From the NCBI RefSeq assembly GCF_000004195.4, contig NC_030680.2, positions 149,772,045 through 149,836,044 of the forward strand: 64,000 bases of DNA, in the 5' to 3' direction. Below the pieces are notes generated by a model. The model was not told where the DNA came from. It worked only from the letters and a program-made list of their open reading frames with translations, and made no database searches. This DNA comes from Xenopus tropicalis (Eukaryota; Chordata; Amphibia; Anura; Pipidae). Shown in pieces: positions 32,041 through 43,438 of this stretch; within the stretch, counting starts at the first letter, position 1; every line of letters begins with the position of its first letter. The position numbers and the translations under genes were made by a program.

Positions 32041-33375
32041 CGTAAGTCCAACCTGAACCTTATGAGCTCGCTGTGGGTTGCTAGGGAAACCGACCCTAGC
32101 AAGTTTATTTAATTGACAATCATTGCATTATGTGTCAAATTGGGCACGGTCGCGTCAAAAAAGCGCAAGCGACGAAAAAAAAAAGACGTGGACGACAAAA
32201 AAAAATCGTGCGACAAATGCGTGTCGCAAATTTTTCGCTGTTTCGTGAATTTTCTTGCTGTAAACTCCGCCTCTAGCGATGAGCGAATCTGCACAGTTTC
32301 GATTCGCTGAAAAATTCATGAAACTTTTAAAAGATTTTCCAAACAGCAAAAAAGTCGCGAGACACAAATAAATGACGAGCTTGGCAATTATTTCTAATTC
32401 AAGTGAATTTTCCCGCGGCAAATTTTTGCGCCTGTTTCATGAAACAATCCGCCAATGGTCGAACGCGAATCACGCCTGGTGAATAATTCCGCTCTTCGCC
32501 TCCCAATCTCTCCAATAGAAAGAAAAAAGGCCCCGTTAATTAGGCGAGCGCGAAATGTCTCCCCGTGAGAATAAGCCTCATTTCCTTGCCCATTCCTCAT
32601 CGCCGCGGCTCACAGCTCAACCCTAAGTCCGACCCTGAACCTAATGAGCTTGCTGTGGGTTGATAGGGAAACCGACCCTAGCAACTTCATTTAATTCACA
32701 ATCAGAACGATCAGCACTTCCAACAAATCTGATATTTTTTATTCCAGAGTGGAAAGGGGAAGAGAATAGTGATGAGCGTTTTTTTTCGCCAGGCGTGGAT
32801 TCGCAGGGCATTTCCGTATTTCGCCATTGGCTAATTGTTTTGCGAAACTTTCGCGAAAATTTGAAGTGGAAAAATTCATTGCGCGTCAAAAAACTGCGTT
32901 CATGTAAAAAAGTGCGGGCGACCAAAAAGAAAGAAGCGGGTGACAAAAAAAATAGTGCGACAAATGTTTCGCAAATTTTTCTCCGTTTCGCAAATTTTAT
33001 GGCGAAATGGGAAATATTCGCTCATCACTAGAAGAGAACAATAAAAACATTTCGGAACGAAGCAATGGCAGAAAGGTAAACTCCGCCTCTAGCGATGAGC
33101 GAATCTGTCCAGTTTCGCTTCGCTGAAAAATTAATGAAACTTTTAAAAGATTTTCGAAACCACAAAAAAGTCGCGAGACAATTATTTTTATTTGATTCCC
33201 ACGATGATTTTTTGCGCCTGTTTCACGAAACAATCCGCCAATGGTCAAACGCGAATCACGCCTGGCGAATAATTCCGCTCTCCGCCCCCCAATCTCTCCA
33301 ATAGAAAGAGAAAAGGCCCCGTTAATTAGGCGAGCGCAGAATGTCTCCCCGTGAGAATAAGCCTCATTTCCTCAT
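32041..33375 (+). repeat. Segment of about 600-750 bp in two tandem copies
   Basis: Copy 1 (about 32041-32620) and copy 2 (about 32621-33375) share three blocks in order. These are gctgtgggttg..agggaaaccgaccctagcaa, aaactccgcctctagcgatg, and ggccccgttaattaggcgag followed by gaataagcctcatttcc. Each includes a TAGTGATG-type fragment beginning ctctagcgatgagcgaat. Copy 2 also carries the complete element at 32767-33030. The ccgttaattaggcgagcg block looks like a unique, possibly regulatory sequence that has been duplicated. Confidence 0.85.
32767..33030 (+). mobile_element. TAGTGATG hAT-like MITE, short form, perfect TSD
   Basis: Termini are tagtgatgagcgtttt at 32767 and attcgctcatcacta at 33030. 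A perfect 8-bp duplication gaagagaa lies at 32759-32766 and 33031-33038. The interior has only a few single units (gtaaaaaagtgcgggcgacc), with no expansion. Confidence 0.95.
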
Positions 33376-33867
33376 CGCCGAGTTCTCCGGCCGCCGCCGC
33401 GGCTCATGGTTTTGTCATCTGACACGTTGCAAGCGCTGCCGCCCCGAGTCCTCCTGTCGACTGAGGTTTTCAGAGGGGGAACGCGGCCGTAAACCCCCCC
33501 CCCAGCTGGCGTTATAAAACATAAAGGCCAATGGGACGCGAGCTCTGCGCTCGGCTCTCTTTGATCCCCTTCTGCTTCCAAAGCAGATTTGTTACATTCC
33601 CACAGTTTTAAATTTCCTTGAAATATCAGGAAAAGCTGCAATTTTGCGGTAAAGGAAATGGAAAATAACAAACAAACGCCTGGGAGTTCAGCCCGTGCCG
33701 CGCTTAGCGCCTGCACCCCCTTATTGGTAAATATCGCCGGGGGGTTCAGCTCTGTGACTGCCAATTATTCCCTCCCCCTGCCCTCGAGGTGCCGAAATAC
33801 AGAGCAGGGAATAACTGCCCCACAGATCTGCCCCCAATGGGTAAATTGTATACAAGCAAAATCCCTT
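33376..33867. other. Unique GC-rich stretch, no gene recognised
   Basis: ccggccgccgccgcggctc at 33388 and a C run near 33500 sit in otherwise single-copy DNA. The 130-aa minus-strand frame has no recognisable domain. It could be regulatory or a degraded exon, but neither is supported. Confidence 0.4.
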
Positions 33868-34535
33868 CTCTGCACTGCTTGTTCTGACTCCTGATACAAC
33901 TCCCCAATATCCATTCATTCCTCATTCTCACTGGGTTTATAGTTATGTGTAACTGTCACTGTGTCTGTCCCTTTCCCTTCCCTGCACTGCTGGTTCTGAC
34001 TCCTGATACAACTCCCCAATATCCATTCATTCCTCATTCTCACTGGGTTTATAGTTATGTGTAACTGTCACTGTGTCTGTCCCTTTCCCTTCCCTGCACT
34101 GCTGGTTCTGACTCCTGATACAACTCCCCAATATCCATTCATCCCTCATTCTCACTGGGTTTATAGTTATGTGTAACTGTCACTGTGTCTGTCCCTTTCC
34201 CTTCCCTGCACTGCTGGTTCTGACTCCTGATACAACTCCCCAATATCCATTCATTCCTCATTCTCACTGGGTTTATAGTTATGTGTAACTGTCACTGTGT
34301 CTGTCCCTTTCCCTTCCCTGCACTGCTGGTTCTGACTCCTGATACAACTCCCCAATATCCATTCATCCCTCATTCTCACTGGGTTTATAGTTATGTGTAA
34401 CTGTCACTGTGTCTGTCCCTTTCCCTTCCCTGCACTGCTGGTTCTGACTCCTGATACAACTCCCCAATATCCATTCATCCCTCATTCTCACTGGGTTTAT
34501 AGTTATGTGTAACTGTCACTGTGTCTGTCCCTTTC
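33868..34535 (+). repeat. 111-bp tandem array, about 6 copies
   Basis: The phrase ctgcactgctggttctgac recurs about every 111 bp, followed by cccaatatccattcattcc and gtttatagttatgtgtaac. Copies are almost identical apart from cattcattc/cattcatcc. The array joins the next one without any unique spacer at gtccctttcagcacaattc. Confidence 0.97.
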
Positions 34536-35407
34536 AGCACAATTCAGCAGGAACAGCCCCCTAAGTTTGCTCATAGCCTGTACAGAGAGATACCATAAAA
34601 CTATGGCACATAGGGATTCCCCTGTACTAAGCACAATTCAGCAGGAACAGCCCCCTAAGTTTGCTCATAGCCTGTACAGAGAGATACCATAAAACTATGG
34701 CACATAGGGATTCCCCTGTACTAAGCACAATTCAGCAGGAACAGCCCCCTAAGTTTGCTCATAGCCTGTACAGAGAGATACCATAAAACTATGACACATA
34801 GGGATTCCCCTGTACTAAGCACAATTCAGCAGGAACAGCCCCCTAAGTTTGCTCATAGCCTGTACAGAGAGATACCATAAAACTATGGCAGCATAGGGAT
34901 TCCCCTGTACTAAGCACAATTCAGCAGGAACAGCCCCCTAAGTTTGCCCATAGCCTGTACAGAGAGATACCATAAAACTATGGCAGCATAGGGATTCCCC
35001 TGTACTAAGCACAATTCAGCAGGAACAGCCCCCTAAGTTTGCTCATAGCCTGTACAGAGAGATACCATAAAACTATGACACATAGGGATTCCCCTGTACT
35101 AAGCACAATTCAGCAGGAACAGCCCCCTAAGTTTGCTCATAGCCTGTACAGAGAGATACCATAAAACTATGACACATAGGGATTCCCCTGTACTAAGCAC
35201 AATTCAGCAGGAACAGCCCCCTAAGTTTGCTCATAGCCTGTACAGAGAGATACCATAAAACTATGGCAGCATAGGGATTCCCCTGTACTAAGCACAATTC
35301 AGCAGGAACAGCCCCCTAAGTTTGCTCATAGCCTGTACAGAGAGATACCATAAAACTATGGCAGCATAGGGATTCCCCTGTACTAAGCACAATTCAGCAG
35401 GAACAGC
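34536..35407 (+). repeat. 94-96-bp tandem array, about 9 copies
   Basis: The phrase agcacaattcagcaggaaca lies at 34536, 34630 and 34724 and continues with period 94; units carrying ggcagcata instead of ggcacata are slightly longer. Copies are otherwise near-identical. The array ends within agcaggaacagcagcatc. Confidence 0.97.
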
Positions 35408-35464
35408 AGCATCATTTGCAATTATTTTTTAGGGTGATGGGTCCCCTTTAAGGAGCATACAATG

Positions 35465-35566
35465 AATGCCCTACAGTGGCCCAAGCATGGCCTTGATCTC
35501 AGTCCAATTGAGAAGCTGTGGGACAATTTGAAAACTGATGCACAAATTTCATCCAACCAACCTTAA
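35465..35566 (+). pseudogene. Tc1/mariner transposase C-terminal relic
   Basis: The frame encodes about 33 residues before a stop, including HGLDLSPIEKLWDNLKTD. This matches the family signature around the last catalytic residue of the DD34E triad (usually DLNPIEHLWD..K), with the Glu present. Upstream catalytic Asp regions and terminal inverted repeats are not seen. It begins shortly after the 94-bp array and is not functional. Confidence 0.7.
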
Positions 35567-36734
35567 TAACCTCATAAGGGAAAACTTGTTCGAGGAATGA
35601 GACAAGTTGGCAAAGTAGGGGGGCCCCGGTGCTGCCACCACATACTGACCAGGCAGTAGCTCTGTCTCCATAAGTTAAACAGCCCATGGGGCATTCCTCA
35701 GGGGCAAGATCCTTGCCCTCTGATCTTCCATCTCATTGCAGTTCGTCGTTTCTATTCTAAAGACCCGAGGGCCCACGCTAATCTGAGTTTTAATTGGCTC
35801 TGAGAGTCAGAACTTGGTTTACAGCGATTGTTCAGCCTGTTTTGTTTGCAGCACTTTGCACTGCGAGGAGGTCGGAATGGGACCTCTTCAGATTGGGGAA
35901 TTCCTGCCAACGTGTTAATGATAACTATATATTTTCTGGCTCTGTGAAGCCGTTATTCCGAGTAGCTCTGAGGCCAAAATGTCCACCGTGTTATTAAATT
36001 CTACCAGCTGGGAGCCCAGTAGTCTTGTCTAGAACCCAACAGTTCTTCATATCAAATTTCTGGTTGGAACTTGGTCTTGGATTTAAATTATTTGCCTCAA
36101 GTTGCTTTGTAATTTTATTGCTTGAAATGATGGATTGAACAAATTGGGTAGAGTATATTATATTCTTGGCCAACCGAAAATCTGACGTTTCCAACCGTCC
36201 TTCCTCAGGGTGACTGGGGGGCCCTTTGTGCTCAGAGAAAGCTGTTGGTTAAGGGGACGGACACCATACGGGGCACATTCAGTGATGTCTCTGGCCAAGC
36301 AATCGGGGGGACTCTACATGTCTGAGAATTGCAGCTGTCAAACCATCTCTTCTGGTTGGTTGGTTGGTTGGTCAAAATGGTCTTCTTCAGTTTTTACATA
36401 GGAAGAATTCAAAGCATGACCTGTATCATTAGGGCATCGGCAGAGGACCCCATCCGGAACCACCCCGCCCCATACTCATGGTTGGAGATTCCCACCCAAC
36501 GGCCACTGGAAGTAAAGCAGCCAGAAATGGCACTCACCCCACTGGGCTACTTTTGATTTTTTTTTTTTACTTCTAGATATTTCTGAGGTTCATGAATAGG
36601 TTTTTGCCAGTATTTTTTTTATATTGTTTCTGAAAAAAATTTGTCAAAAAATATTCAGCAGGTTTGATCTGTCAGGTACCATGGAGTACCACTGAGTCCT
36701 GAGTCACCTCAGTCACCGCCTGTCCTTGGCACAT
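35567..36734. promoter_or_regulatory. Unique stretch with candidate CNE (about 35700-36000)
   Basis: The core (ctaatctgagttttaattgg, cgtgttaatgataactatat) is unique and motif-rich. A (ggtt) run of about five units lies near 36355, and T-rich DNA at 36550-36640. No exon is supported. Confidence 0.3.
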
Positions 36735-38405
36735 TTTTAAGGGGAAGTTAATCCCATCATTGTTTTCTATTTCACACATTTTCAAGGGGAAGTTAATCCC
36801 ATCATTGTTTTCTATTTCACACATTTTCAAGGGGAAGTTAATCCCATCATTGTTTTCTATTTCACCCAGTTTCAAGGGGAAGTTAATCCCCTCATTGTTT
36901 TCTATTTCACACACTTTCAAGGGGAAGTTAATCCCATCATTGTTTTCTATTTCACACATTTTCAAGGGGAAGTTAATCCCATCATTGTTTTCTATTTCAC
37001 ACATTTTCAAGGGGAAGTTAATCCCATCATTGTTTTCTATTTCACCCAGTTTCAAGGGGAAGTTAATCCCCTCATTGTTTTCTATTTCACACACTTTCAA
37101 GGGGAAGTTAATCCCATCATTGTTTTCTATTTCACACACTTTCAAGGGGAAGTTAATCCCATCATTGTTTTCTATTTCATACATTTTCAAGGGGAAGTTA
37201 ATCCCATCATTGTTTTCTATTTCACACATTTTCAAGGGGAAGTTAATCCCCTCATTGGTTTCTATTTCACCCAGTTTCAAGGGGAAGTTAATCCCATCAT
37301 TGTTTTCTATTTCACACACTTTCAAGGGGAAGTTAATCCCCTCATTGTTTTCTATTTCACCCAGTTTCAAGGGGAAGTTAATCCCATCATTGGTTTCTAT
37401 TTCACCCAGTTTCAAGGGGAAGTTAATCCCATCATTGTTTTCTATTTCACACACTTTCAAGGGGAAGTTAATCCCCATCATTGTTTTCTATTTCACACAC
37501 TTTCAAGGGGAAGTTAATCCCCATCATTGTTTTCTATTTCACCCAGTTTCAAGGGGAAGTTAATCCCATCATTGTTTTCTATTTCACACATTTTCAAGGG
37601 GAAGTTAATCCCATCATTGTTTTCTATTTCACACATTTTCAAGGGGAAGTTAATCCCATCATTGTTTTCTATTACACACTTTTTCAAGGGGAAGTTAATC
37701 CCATCATTGTTTTCTATTACACACATTTTCAAGGGGAAGTTAATCCCATCATTGTTTTCTATTACACACATTTTCAAGGAGAAGTTAATCCCATCATTGT
37801 TTTCTATTTCACACATTTTCAAGGAGAAGTTAATCCCATCATTGTTTTCTATTTTACTATTTTTCAAGGGGAAGTTAATCCCTCTCGTTGTTTTCTATTT
37901 CGCACAGTTTCAAGGGGAAGTTAATCCCATCATTGTTTTCTGTTGCACTCTTTTTCAAGGGGAAGTTAATCCCATCATTGTTTTCTATTTCCCTATTTTT
38001 CAAGGGGAAGTTAACCCCCTCATTTTTTTATATTTCGCACAGTTTCAAGGGGAAGTTAATCCCATCATTGTTTTCTATTACACACATTTTCAAGGGGAAG
38101 TTAATCCCATCATTGTTTTCTATTACACACATTTTCAAGGAGAAGTTAATCCCATCATTGTTTTCTATTTCACACATTTTCAAGGAGAAGTTAATCCCAT
38201 CATTGTTTTCTATTTCACTATTTTTCAAGGGGAAGTTAATCCCTCTCGTTGTTTTCTATTTCGCACAGTTTCAAGGGGAAGTTAATCCCATCATTGTTTT
38301 CTATTTCACTATTTTTCAAGGGGAAGTTAACCCCCTCATTTTTTTATATTTCGCACAGTTTCAAGGGGAAGTTAATTCCATAATTGTTTTCTATTTCACC
38401 AAGTC
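36735..38405 (+). repeat. 45-bp tandem array, about 37 copies
   Basis: The unit aaggggaagttaatcccatc + attgttttctatttcacaca + ttttc repeats every 45 bp (36784, 36829 and onward). Because 45 is a multiple of 3, both strands show long repetitive frames (about 15 residues per unit, for example FKGKLIPSLF). Frame breaks follow 1-bp unit variants near 37474. Longer block duplication is visible: about 37700-37920 recurs at about 38060-38285. Confidence 0.97.
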
Positions 38406-38824
38406 CAAGTGAAACTTAAACACGTTATTGATTTCCAAGAATGAGCGCCAGTGCTCCTAAAATGCTATTCCTGTTTGGGAAAAACAAAATGGAGTCATGG
38501 AAACGAACGTCTGGTTAAACACAAAGTGCTCGAGTTTTAACGATTTTCGGACATTTTTGTACGAACGATTCAAGCATTATCGTGACATTTTATAAATACA
38601 AAAATGACCGCGTTTAATTCGAATTTATACCATGTTGAGTTTATACGACAGAAAAAAAATGAATTTCAGTAAATCAGCCCCTAAGTATAGGAGTAACATG
38701 GCAATTTGTTTCTAATATAATGTTTTTGATAGGATATCAGCATCTGATAATCCAGTTACACGCTACCTGCCTATCTCGGCTTCTATTGGCCGCATTCTGT
38801 CCAATGCTGAGCGGGTGAATTCCC
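38406..38824. other. Decayed MITE and single-copy DNA
   Basis: About 38500-38690 is AT-rich and ends atttcagtaaatcagcccct, which resembles the inverted terminus of the gggctgattcatcaa-type repeat at 56259. The remainder is single-copy. No gene. Confidence 0.4.
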
Positions 38825-39690
38825 ATTACCTCCCCTTTCTCCCTCTTCTTCTCCCCCTTCTTCTCCCTCTTTTTCTCCCTCTTTTTCTCCCCCTTCTTCT
38901 CCCTCTTCTTCTCCCACTTCTTCTCCCCCTTCTTCTCCTACTTCTTCTCCCCCTTCTTCTCCCTCTTCTTCTCCCTCTTCTTCTCCCCCTTCTTCTCCCT
39001 CTTCTTCTCCCCCTTCTTCTCCCCCTTCTTCTCCCACTTCTTCTCCCCCTTCTTCTCCCCCTTCTTCTCCCTCTTTTTCTCCCCCTTCTTCTCCCCCTTC
39101 TTCTCCCTCTTCTTCTCCCACTTCTTCTCCCCCTTCTTCTCCCCCTTCTTCTCCCTCTTTTTCTCCCCCTTCTTCTCCCCTTCTTCTCCCTCTTCTTCTC
39201 CCACTTCTTCTCCCTCTTCTTCTCCCCCTTCTTCTCCCCCTTCTTCTCCCACTTCTTCTCCCCCTTCTTCTCCCCCTTCTTCTCCCTCTTTTTCTCCCCC
39301 TTCTTCTCCCCCTTCTTCTCCCTCTTCTTCTCCCCCTTCTTCTCCCTCTTCTTCTCCCACTTCTTCTCCCCCTTCTTCTCCTACTTCTTCTCCCCTTCTT
39401 CTCCCTCTTCTTCTCCCTCTTCTTCTCCCCCTTCTTCTCCCCTCTTCTTCTCCCCCTTCTTCTCCCCCTTCTTCTCCCACTTCTTCTCCCCCTTCTTCTC
39501 CCCCTTCTTCTCCCTCTTTTTCTCCCCCTTCTTCTCCCTCTTCTTCTCCCACTTCTTCTCCCCCTTCTTCTCCCCCTTCTTCTCCCCCTTCTTCTCCCTC
39601 TTCTTCTCCCTCTTCTTCTCCCCCTTCTTCTCCCCCTTCTTCTCCCCCTTCTTCTCCCTCTTCTTCTCCCTCTTTTTCTCTCTATCCCCC
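38825..39690 (+). repeat. 12-bp polypyrimidine array (ccttcttctccc)n
   Basis: About 70 units, almost entirely C and T on the plus strand, with variants ccctcttcttct, cccacttcttct and ctttttct. Long LLLPLLLP / FFSPFFS and EEGEEGGEE frames are artefacts. This is the second long purine/pyrimidine tract in the window, of opposite strand polarity to 5448-6975. Confidence 0.97.
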
Positions 39691-40574
39691 TTTGATGTTG
39701 GCTTTACGCTGACTAGGAAGATAAACGTTCCAATGGTGCCAAAAGGCTAGCGATTTCTGCAGGAAGGGCTGCTGCCTGGAAGCGCAAAATGAGAAATGGC
39801 TTAAAGAGAAACTTCTCTCCTGGAGGGAAACAAATTGGATATTGAACGTGAAAACATTAGAACCAGCTGGAATTCGCTCGCGCGTTGATTTATGGTGTTT
39901 TGCCGGAGATTTTAACATCTTCTGACTTTCATTGTCCCAGTTTTCCTCGTTCTTTCGAACGTGCCCTTTTAACCGCCTTCTGCATACGGGATTAATAAAT
40001 AACCTCTGTATCCTTTCTGCAGAAATGCGTCCAATCCCACTCTTCTTAAACAACCCTTCTTTTATATGTTGGCCTGTTCCATACGGAGGGGGGGGGGCAT
40101 GTCCCAATTACTCATAGGGGGAAATACCCCGCTGGGAAGCAGACCCAGGGTCAGTAGCTCAGGTTTCACTTACAATTGTGCTGTAACTTCTTTAACTTTG
40201 ACTTTTTACAAGTTAAAAATGACCGGAGTTTGATCACAAAGTCCCAACAAGAATCCACCCAGGGCTACGTCCCATTTACCATCGCTAAAGTCAACATTGG
40301 TCCAAAAAAAGTTTAATTTAGAAGAATTTGGTTTGGGGGGCAATCCATCAACCTCAAGATGAACCTGGTGACAGCCGAAGAGCTGAAGGAAAAATATGGC
40401 AGAAAACATAATTCAAAACATTAGAGAAGCCATTTAGGGCTTGACGGCCATGGAAGACAATCTATCCATCCCCATAGGGAACTATAGGGTGCCCCATATA
40501 CAGGATTCCGGGCACAATCAGGTCAAATAACAGCATTTTTTTGCAGGGTTCGGAATATTTATTAATGTTTATTA
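39691..40574. promoter_or_regulatory. Unique stretch with candidate CNE (about 39700-40060)
   Basis: The core includes cgcgcgttgatttatggtg and gggattaataaataacctctg. The rest to 40574 is single-copy. The 141-aa minus-strand frame has no recognised domain and no flanking splice signals that I trust. Confidence 0.25.
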
Positions 40575-41745
40575 CTTGATCCCAACTAAGATATAATTAC
40601 CCCTTATTGGGGCAGAACAGCCCTATTGGGTTTATTTAATGGTTAAATGATTCCCTTTTCTCTGTAATAATAAAACAGTACCTGTACTTGATCCCAACTA
40701 AGATATAATTACCCCTTATTGGGGCAGAACAGCCCTATTGGGTTTATTTAATGGTTAAATGATTCCCTTTTCTCTGTAATAATAAAACAGTACCCGTACT
40801 TGATCCCAACTAAGATATAATTACCCCTTATTGGGGGCAGAACAGCCCTATTGGGTTTATTTAATGGTTAAATGATTCCCTTTTCTCTGTAATAATAAAA
40901 CAGTACCTGTACTTGATCCCAACTAAGATATAATTACCCCTTATTGGGGGCAGAACAGCCCTATTGGGTTTATTAATGGTTAAATGATTCCCTTTTCTCT
41001 GTAATAATAAAACAGTACCTGTACTTGATCCCAACTAAGATATAATTACCCCTTATTGGGGCAGAACAGCCCTATTGGGTTTATTAATGGTTAAATGATT
41101 CCCTTTTCTCTGTAATAATAAAACAGTACCTGTACTTGATCCCAACTAAGATATAATTACCCCTTATTGGGGGCAGAACAACCCTATTGGGTTTATTTAA
41201 TGGTTAAATGATTCCCTTTTCTCTGTAATAATAAAACAGTACCTGTACTTGATCCCAACTAAGATATAATTACCCCTTATTGGGGCAGAACAGCCCTATT
41301 GGGTTTATTTCATGGTTAAATGATTCCCTTTTCTCTGTAATAATAAAACAGTACCTGTACTTGATCCCAACTAAGATATAATTACCCCTTATTGGGGCAG
41401 AACAGCCCTATTGGGTTTATTTCATGGTTAAATGATTCCCTTTTCTCTGTAATAATAAAACAGTACCTGTACTTGATCCCAACTAAGATATAATTACCCC
41501 TTATTGGGGCAGAACAGCCCTATTGGGTTTATTTAATGGTTAAATGATTCCCTTTTCTCTGTAATAATAAAACAGTACCTGTACTTGATCCCAACTAAGA
41601 TATAATTACCCCTTATTGGGGGCAGAACAGCCCTATTGGGTTTATTTAATGGTTAAATGATTCCCTTTTCTCTGTAATAATAAAACAGTACCTGTACTTG
41701 ATCCCAACTAAGATATAATTACCCCTTATTGGGGGCAAAAGCAAG
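40575..41745 (-). repeat. 113-bp tandem array, about 10 copies (inverted)
   Basis: This is the reverse complement of the unit at 1203-1988. Each copy reads acttgatcccaactaagata .. gcagaacagccctattgggt .. ctctgtaataataaaacagt. Small variants (tttatttaatgg, tttattaatgg, tttatttcatgg) are shared by neighbouring units. The right end passes directly into the remaining terminal part of the parent MITE. Confidence 0.97.
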
Positions 41746-41865
41746 CCTATTGAATATTTAAATAATTTTTAGTAGACTTAAGGTATGGAGATCCAAATTA
41801 CAGAAAGACCCCTTATCTGGAAAACCCCAGGTCCCGAGCATTCTGGATGACAGGTCCCATAGTTG
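41746..41865 (-). mobile_element. Terminal part of the MITE that seeded the 113-bp array
   Basis: Reads tttagtagacttaaggtatg, gagatccaaattacagaaag and cattctggatgacaggtccc, one end of the family seen whole at 10466-10795. The array lies where the element's interior should be, so the expansion occurred inside the transposon. Confidence 0.8.
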
Positions 41866-42248
41866 GGAAATGTAAGTGCTCCAGCAAACTCGCCCATCCC
41901 TGCGGGATGTCCCTGCTCTGACTGCCAGTTTCGGAGGAATGTTGGGAAAATAGATTCAATATTCATTCTGCAACTTCCGTATAAAACTTTTATGGGAATT
42001 TTATAGCTAAATAAATAGAAGGGCTTTCTGTTATTCCTCACACACAAGGCGATAGAACACAGATTTAATATAATAAATACACTACATATCTGCTGCGGTT
42101 TGGGCAGGGAGGTGATTTAAACACACATTTTGGGAACATCTGCCTACACTGTATTACTTTATACTGATTCAGGCAGTTTTAGGCCTCAGCTCCTTAGATC
42201 TTCTCACTGGTTCCATGTACCTTACTGATAGGTTCCTGTCCATACTCC
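41866..42248. promoter_or_regulatory. Candidate conserved non-coding element
   Basis: Unique DNA with aatagattcaatattcattc, ttatagctaaataaataga and cacagatttaatataataaat. No repeat or gene signs. Confidence 0.25.
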
Positions 42249-42375
42249 ATATACCCGGCTTCCCATGAACTCATTTTCCCCATATTCAGGGCTGGACTTG
42301 GGGGTGCAGGTATATACCCGGCTTCCTATGGACTCATTTTCCCCATATTCAGGGCTGGACTTTGGGGTGCAGAGC
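42249..42375 (+). repeat. About 64-bp direct duplication
   Basis: atacccggcttcccatgaac .. cagggctggacttgggggtg is followed by a second copy starting atacccggcttcctatggac. The copies differ at three or four positions. Confidence 0.9.
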
Positions 42376-42473
42376 CTACCAGGGCTGCCGTCCCAGGGTC
42401 ACCACGCTCCCCAAGGTGCCCCGTCAGCCATGTTCCCTGCAGGGGTCCCCACTGCACCCCACTAACCCAACTG

Positions 42474-42718
42474 CAGGGTCAGACTGGGCCTGGATACTGG
42501 GAAAAACCCAGTGGGCCCCGGCGACCCAGACCCGATCCCTGTTACCACTCCCCCGGCCACCCGTGTCCTCCCCTGATGTGTTTTACTTACACACATTCAG
42601 GGGTGGATGTCAGGCAGGTGGTGAGGCCCCTGCATAGGGTTAGGAGGAGCGGCCAGTGGGGCAACTTGGGGGGTGCAGGGCAGCTTGCGGGGGCCCTGCA
42701 CCCCCCAGTCCGACCCTG
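42474..42718 (+). mobile_element. CAGGGTCGGACTGG-family element
   Basis: Left end cagggtcagactgggc and right end ccccagtccgaccctg match the intact MITE at 15627-15835. The 8-mers on either side do not match, so the ends may come from different copies or the duplication has decayed. The interior carries attcaggggtggatgtcagg. Confidence 0.75.
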
Positions 42719-42837
42719 CTTCCTTGCTACCTGCCTGACGTCCTCCCCTGAGTGCACATAAGTGAAAACTTGTCAAGGGAAGGACACCGGCGGCCAGGGG
42801 GGGGGGGGGAGTGCCAACAGGGATGGGGTCTGGGCTC

Positions 42838-43084
42838 AACTGCAGCTCTCTCTGCTACTTCCTAGTCCAGTATCAAACCCCTCCCACTTTTCCTTGCTGA
42901 GTTCCCCTTCTCTCCTTCTCTCTGGCTGTCCAGAGGTGCCTACTGTTCTAATGGAAATTAATCAGACATGTGCAGTAGACACCTCTTAAACCATCTGCAC
43001 AAGCAGATTGAGAAGGTGGAGCTCAGCAAAGACATGGGGCGGAGCATGACACTAGACTAGGAAGTAGCAGAGAGAGCTGCAGTT
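42838..43084. mobile_element. Foldback element with perfect 29-bp outer arms
   Basis: The arm at 42838-42866 (starts aactgcagctctctctgct) is the exact reverse complement of 43056-43084. Pairing continues imperfectly inward (ccttgctgagttccccttc against gaaggtggagctcagcaaa) to a centre near 42960. No target duplication was read and no coding content is present. Confidence 0.8.
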
Positions 43085-43438
43085 TAGCTGTCTGTGGTAC
43101 AGAATCTGCTTAAGATTGATGTCGGGTGGGGGCTGTTTAGAGTCTTTTTAGGGACTAATCCTGCCCCCCCCCCCCCAATGACTGCCAAACATCATAATAC
43201 ATGCCACTACTGCCCACCCTGGCTTACTCTAAATTCTTTGAAAGGGTGAGCGGGAGCGGTGGAGCAGCACTGAGCGAGGGAGGAGCATGGGGTGGGGGAG
43301 GTGTTAGTAGGAGGAGTGGCCTATTGTATAGCAGTACTGACAGGGGGGCCAGCTGGGCCTTGGGCATAAGTACCTTTTGTCTTGGCACCGTCAAATTCTC
43401 ATTTTAATCAATTATTGAATTCTGTGATAGATTTAATT
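43085..43438. other. Single-copy stretch, no gene recognised
   Basis: Contains a C run near 43165 and a GC-rich tract at 43240-43360. Nothing recognisable is present. Confidence 0.45.

Noticed and set aside
36672..38412. Repetitive frames (15-residue repeat) suggesting a repeat protein
   Set aside because: The unit is 45 bp, frames are open on both strands, and 1-bp unit variants break them without compensation.
38783..39750. 311-aa LLLPLLLP frame (possible membrane protein) and Glu/Gly-rich minus frames
   Set aside because: They are products of a 12-bp pyrimidine repeat.
39682..40107. 141-aa minus-strand frame outside tandem DNA
   Set aside because: No domain recognised, no splice or promoter context, and it overlaps unique AT-rich DNA that looks regulatory.
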